In this document: positions 40,934-43,448 of the stretch, in pieces
Layout: every line of letters begins with the position of its first letter
Numbering within the stretch: the first letter of the stretch is position 1
Source: Pseudomonas sp. ACM7
GTDB lineage: Bacteria; Pseudomonadota; Gammaproteobacteria; Pseudomonadales; Pseudomonadaceae
DNA: 43,448 nt
Direction of reading: 5' to 3'
Assembly: GCF_004136015.1 (NCBI RefSeq)
Contig: NZ_CP024866.1
Span: 2,557,973 to 2,601,420 of the forward strand
Position numbers and translations under genes: made by a program
The notes under the pieces: model-generated
Told to the model about the DNA's origin: nothing
Database searches by the model: none
What the model saw: the letters and a program-made list of their open reading frames with translations, nothing else

Positions 40934-42448
40934 ATGAAGCGCAAGAATATTCTTTTCATCATGGCCGATCAGATGGCCGCGCCAATGTTGCCGTTCTACG
41001 GCCCTTCGCCCATCAAACTGCCCAATCTCAGCCGTCTCGCCGCCCAAGGCGTGGTGTTCGACGCCGCCTATTGCAACAGCCCACTGTGCGCGCCGTCGCG
41101 TTTTACCCTGGTCAGCGGTCAGTTGCCGAGCAAGATCGGCGCCTACGACAACGCGGCCGATTTCCCCGCCGACGTACCCACTTATGCCCACTACCTGCGT
41201 CGACTCGGCTACCGCACCGCGCTGTCGGGCAAGATGCATTTCTGTGGCCCGGATCAACTGCACGGCTATGAAGAACGCCTGACCAGCGACATCTACCCGG
41301 CCGATTACGGCTGGTCGGTGAACTGGGACGAGCCGGACGTGCGTCCAACCTGGTTTCACAACATGTCTTCGGTGCTGCAAGCCGGGCCGTGCGTACGCAC
41401 CAATCAACTGGATTTCGACGAAGAAGTGGTGTTCAAGGCCCAACAGTATTTGTTCGATCACATTCGTGAGGATGGCGATCAGCCGTTCTGCCTGACCGTT
41501 TCGATGACTCACCCACACGACCCGTACACCATTCCCAAGGCCTTCTGGGACATGTACGACGATGCCGATATCCCATTGCCCGAAACCCCGGCGCAGACCG
41601 AACTTGATCCACACTCGCAGCGTTTGCTCAAGGTTTACGACCTGTGGGACAAACCGCTGCCTGTGGATAAGATTCGCGATGCACGACGGGCGTACTTCGG
41701 TGCGTGCAGCTATATCGACAGCAACGTCGGCAAACTCCTGCAAACACTCGAAGAAACCGGCCTGATCGACAACACCATCATTGTGTTCTCCGGCGACCAC
41801 GGCGACATGCTCGGCGAGCGTGGTCTCTGGTACAAAATGCACTGGTACGAAATGGCCGCCCGCGTGCCGCTGTTGATCAGTGCGCCGGGGCAATTCAGGG
41901 CTGGCCGGGTCAGCGCGGCGGTCTCCACGGCCGATCTGTTGCCGACCTTTGTGGAACTGGCCGGTGGTTCGCTGGAGCCAGGGCTGCCGCTGGATGGTCG
42001 CTCACTGGTCTCGCACCTGCAAGGGCAGGGTGGTCATGACGAGGTCTTCGGTGAATACATGGCCGAAGGCACTATTAGCCCGCTGATGATGATTCGCCGC
42101 GGCGCCTACAAATTCATCTACAGCGAAGACGATCCTTGCCTGCTCTTCGACGTACACAACGACCCGCGTGAACAGGAGGAACTCAGCCAATCGCCGCAAC
42201 ATCGGCCGCTTTTCGATGAATTTCTCGCTGAAGCCCGGGCCAAGTGGGATATCCCGGCGATCCACCAACAAGTGCTCGCCAGCCAACGGCGCCGACGTTT
42301 TGTCGCCGATGCGTTAACCATCGGCAAGCTGAAGAGTTGGGATCACCAGCCGCTGGTGGACGCCAGTCAGCAGTACATGCGCAACCACATCGACCTCGAC
42401 GATCTGGAGCGTAAAGCACGTTATCCACAACCCTGCCAAAACCAATAA
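40934..42448 (+). CDS. betC: Choline-sulfatase BetC
   Basis: A 504-residue type I sulfatase that hydrolyses choline-O-sulfate to choline and sulfate, feeding glycine betaine synthesis and sulfur supply. The active-site motif CAPSR, with the cysteine that becomes formylglycine at residue 52, is intact. Metal-binding segments ILFIMADQM (N-terminus) and FSGDHGDMLGERGLWYK are present. The C-terminal choline-sulfatase extension (QHRPLFDEFLAEARAKWDI, then SQRRRRFVADAL) is diagnostic. There is no signal peptide, so the enzyme is cytoplasmic. The ATG at 40934 is preferred over 40916, because it begins MKRKNILFIMADQ like other family members. Confidence 0.95.
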   Translation: MKRKNILFIMADQMAAPMLPFYGPSPIKLPNLSRLAAQGVVFDAAYCNSPLCAPSRFTLVSGQLPSKIGAYDNAADFPADVPTYAHYLRRLGYRTALSGKMHFCGPDQLHGYEERLTSDIYPADYGWSVNWDEPDVRPTWFHNMSSVLQAGPCVRTNQLDFDEEVVFKAQQYLFDHIREDGDQPFCLTVSMTHPHDPYTIPKAFWDMYDDADIPLPETPAQTELDPHSQRLLKVYDLWDKPLPVDKIRDARRAYFGACSYIDSNVGKLLQTLEETGLIDNTIIVFSGDHGDMLGERGLWYKMHWYEMAARVPLLISAPGQFRAGRVSAAVSTADLLPTFVELAGGSLEPGLPLDGRSLVSHLQGQGGHDEVFGEYMAEGTISPLMMIRRGAYKFIYSEDDPCLLFDVHNDPREQEELSQSPQHRPLFDEFLAEARAKWDIPAIHQQVLASQRRRRFVADALTIGKLKSWDHQPLVDASQQYMRNHIDLDDLERKARYPQPCQNQ

Positions 42449-42464
42449 TGTTAAGGGGAATGCC

Positions 42465-43385
42465 ATGCGTAGGTTATCCACAGCAATGACGGTCGGGCTT
42501 CTGGCTCTGGGCAGTGCATCGGCGTATGCCGATCAGAGTTGCGAGACGGTGAAAATGGCCGACCCTGGCTGGAGCGACATTGCCGCCACCAACGCCATCA
42601 CCGGGTTTCTGCTGGACGGCATGGGCTACAAGGCCAAGGTCGACACGCTTGCAGTGCCGATCACCTTTGGCGGCTTGAAAGATGGCCAGGTCGACGTATT
42701 TCTCGGTAACTGGATGCCGGCACAACAGGGCTTCTACGACAAGTTCGTGGCCACCGGTGACGTCACTCAATTGGCGAAGAACCTCGACGGCACCGAATTC
42801 ACGCTCGCGGTCCCGGATTACGTCTGGGACGCGGGTGTGCATAACTTTGCCGACCTGAACAAATACGCCGACAAGTTCGACAAGAAGATTTACGGCATCG
42901 GCTCCGGCGCTCCCGCCAACATCTCCTTGCAGGAAATCATCAAGAAGAACGACTTTGACATGGGCCAGTGGAAACTGGTCGAGTCCAGTGAGCAGGCGAT
43001 GCTGGCGGAAGTGTCTCGTGCGGTGAAAAAACAGAAGTTCGTGACCTTCCTCGGCTGGACCCCGCACCCGATGAACGTGCAACTGAAAATGCACTATCTG
43101 AAGGGCGGCGAGAAGTACTTCGGCGACACCGGCAGCGTCCACACCCTGACCCGCAAAGGTTATGCACAGGCCTGCCCGAACATCGGCAAACTGCTCACCA
43201 ACCTGAGTTTCACCCAGGAAATGGAGAACAGCATCATGGCCGACGTGGTGAACAAGAAGGTCAGCAATGCTGATGCGGCCAAGGCGTGGATCAAGGCTAA
43301 TCCGGCGGTGCTGGATAAGTGGCTGGACGGGGTGAAGACCGTGGATGGGAAAGATGCGTTGGGGGCGGTGAAAGCCAAGCTCTAG
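42465..43385 (+). CDS. choX: Choline ABC transporter substrate-binding protein (ChoX-like)
   Basis: A 306-residue periplasmic binding protein of the OpuAC/ProX-type. The signal peptide ends at YADQ (about residue 23). Aromatic and acidic ligand residues typical of ChoX are in MADPGWSDIAATNAITG, FLGNWMPAQQGFYDK and FLGWTPHPMNVQL. The ligand is choline or a related quaternary amine; choline and betaine cannot be told apart here. It starts 16 bp after betC with an AAGGGGAATG ribosome binding site, so it belongs to the betC operon. The partner transporter genes would lie to the right of the window. Confidence 0.9.
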   Translation: MRRLSTAMTVGLLALGSASAYADQSCETVKMADPGWSDIAATNAITGFLLDGMGYKAKVDTLAVPITFGGLKDGQVDVFLGNWMPAQQGFYDKFVATGDVTQLAKNLDGTEFTLAVPDYVWDAGVHNFADLNKYADKFDKKIYGIGSGAPANISLQEIIKKNDFDMGQWKLVESSEQAMLAEVSRAVKKQKFVTFLGWTPHPMNVQLKMHYLKGGEKYFGDTGSVHTLTRKGYAQACPNIGKLLTNLSFTQEMENSIMADVVNKKVSNADAAKAWIKANPAVLDKWLDGVKTVDGKDALGAVKAKL

Positions 43386-43393
43386 CACCCCAT

Positions 43394-43448
43394 GTGGGAG
43401 CGGGCTTGCTCGCGAATGCGGTGGGTCAGTCGATATCAATGTTGAATG
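43394..43448. repeat. REP element cut by right window edge
   Basis: A REP core starts at 43394. The sequence then runs into ATCAATGTTGAATG, similar to the spacer of the REPIN at 35682, and is cut by the window end. The second half is expected just outside. Confidence 0.8.

Overview
The window comes from a Pseudomonas chromosome, most likely the P. fluorescens group. Three things point there. The conserved gene chain zur/znuABC, thrB, polA, engB, cytochrome c4, dsbA, dgcH, ampDh2, kinB/algB and gltP follows the order I remember for P. aeruginosa. There are many REP/REPIN palindromes with the core GTGGGAGCGGGCTTGCTCGC. There is also a DUF6124-type gene. No rRNA, tRNA, CRISPR array, insertion sequence or prophage was seen.

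Layout. (1) 1-3.9 kb: zinc homeostasis, with zur-znuC-znuB-lipoprotein on the minus strand and znuA divergent; a candidate Zur operator lies between them. (2) 3.9-13.9 kb: housekeeping genes thrB, DUF2782, polA, a small RNA matching ErsA in position, size and AlgU-type promoter, engB, two c-type cytochromes, dsbA, an EEP-fold hydrolase and a diguanylate cyclase. (3) 14-20.7 kb: signalling and envelope genes. These are the amidase AmpDh2, a CSS-EAL phosphodiesterase, KinB/AlgB, and a divergent set of small membrane-protein genes behind what looks like a full sigma-54 promoter with an IHF site and a duplicated upstream element. (4) 21.4-32.3 kb: gltP, an SpmA/SpmB-like membrane protein, a four-gene MCE lipid-transport operon, DUF5924/DUF2914, an M16 peptidase and a Na/Pi cotransporter. 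(5) 32.6-34.9 kb: an AT-richer accessory island read here as a decayed type VI secretion PAAR-effector-immunity module. The PAAR gene is cut by an in-frame amber codon and the DUF2515-like effector gene by two one-base shifts. The candidate immunity gene may carry a fourth lesion. (6) 35-38 kb: a DUF6124 gene behind a strongly structured leader, TerC and a CitMHS citrate transporter. (7) 38.3-43.4 kb: a GFA protein, a DOPA-dioxygenase-like protein, an NAD(P)-binding protein, and a choline-O-sulfate module (LysR regulator, betC, choline-binding protein) that runs off the right edge.

The most interesting signals are the decayed PAAR/DUF2515 module, the structured DUF6124 leader with two competing pseudoknot partners, and the sigma-54/IHF/tandem-repeat regulatory region divergent from algB. 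ErsA (AlgU-dependent in P. aeruginosa) and KinB/AlgB lie within 10 kb of each other, which makes this an envelope-stress and exopolysaccharide neighbourhood. All family names rest on motifs and remembered family features; no database search was run.
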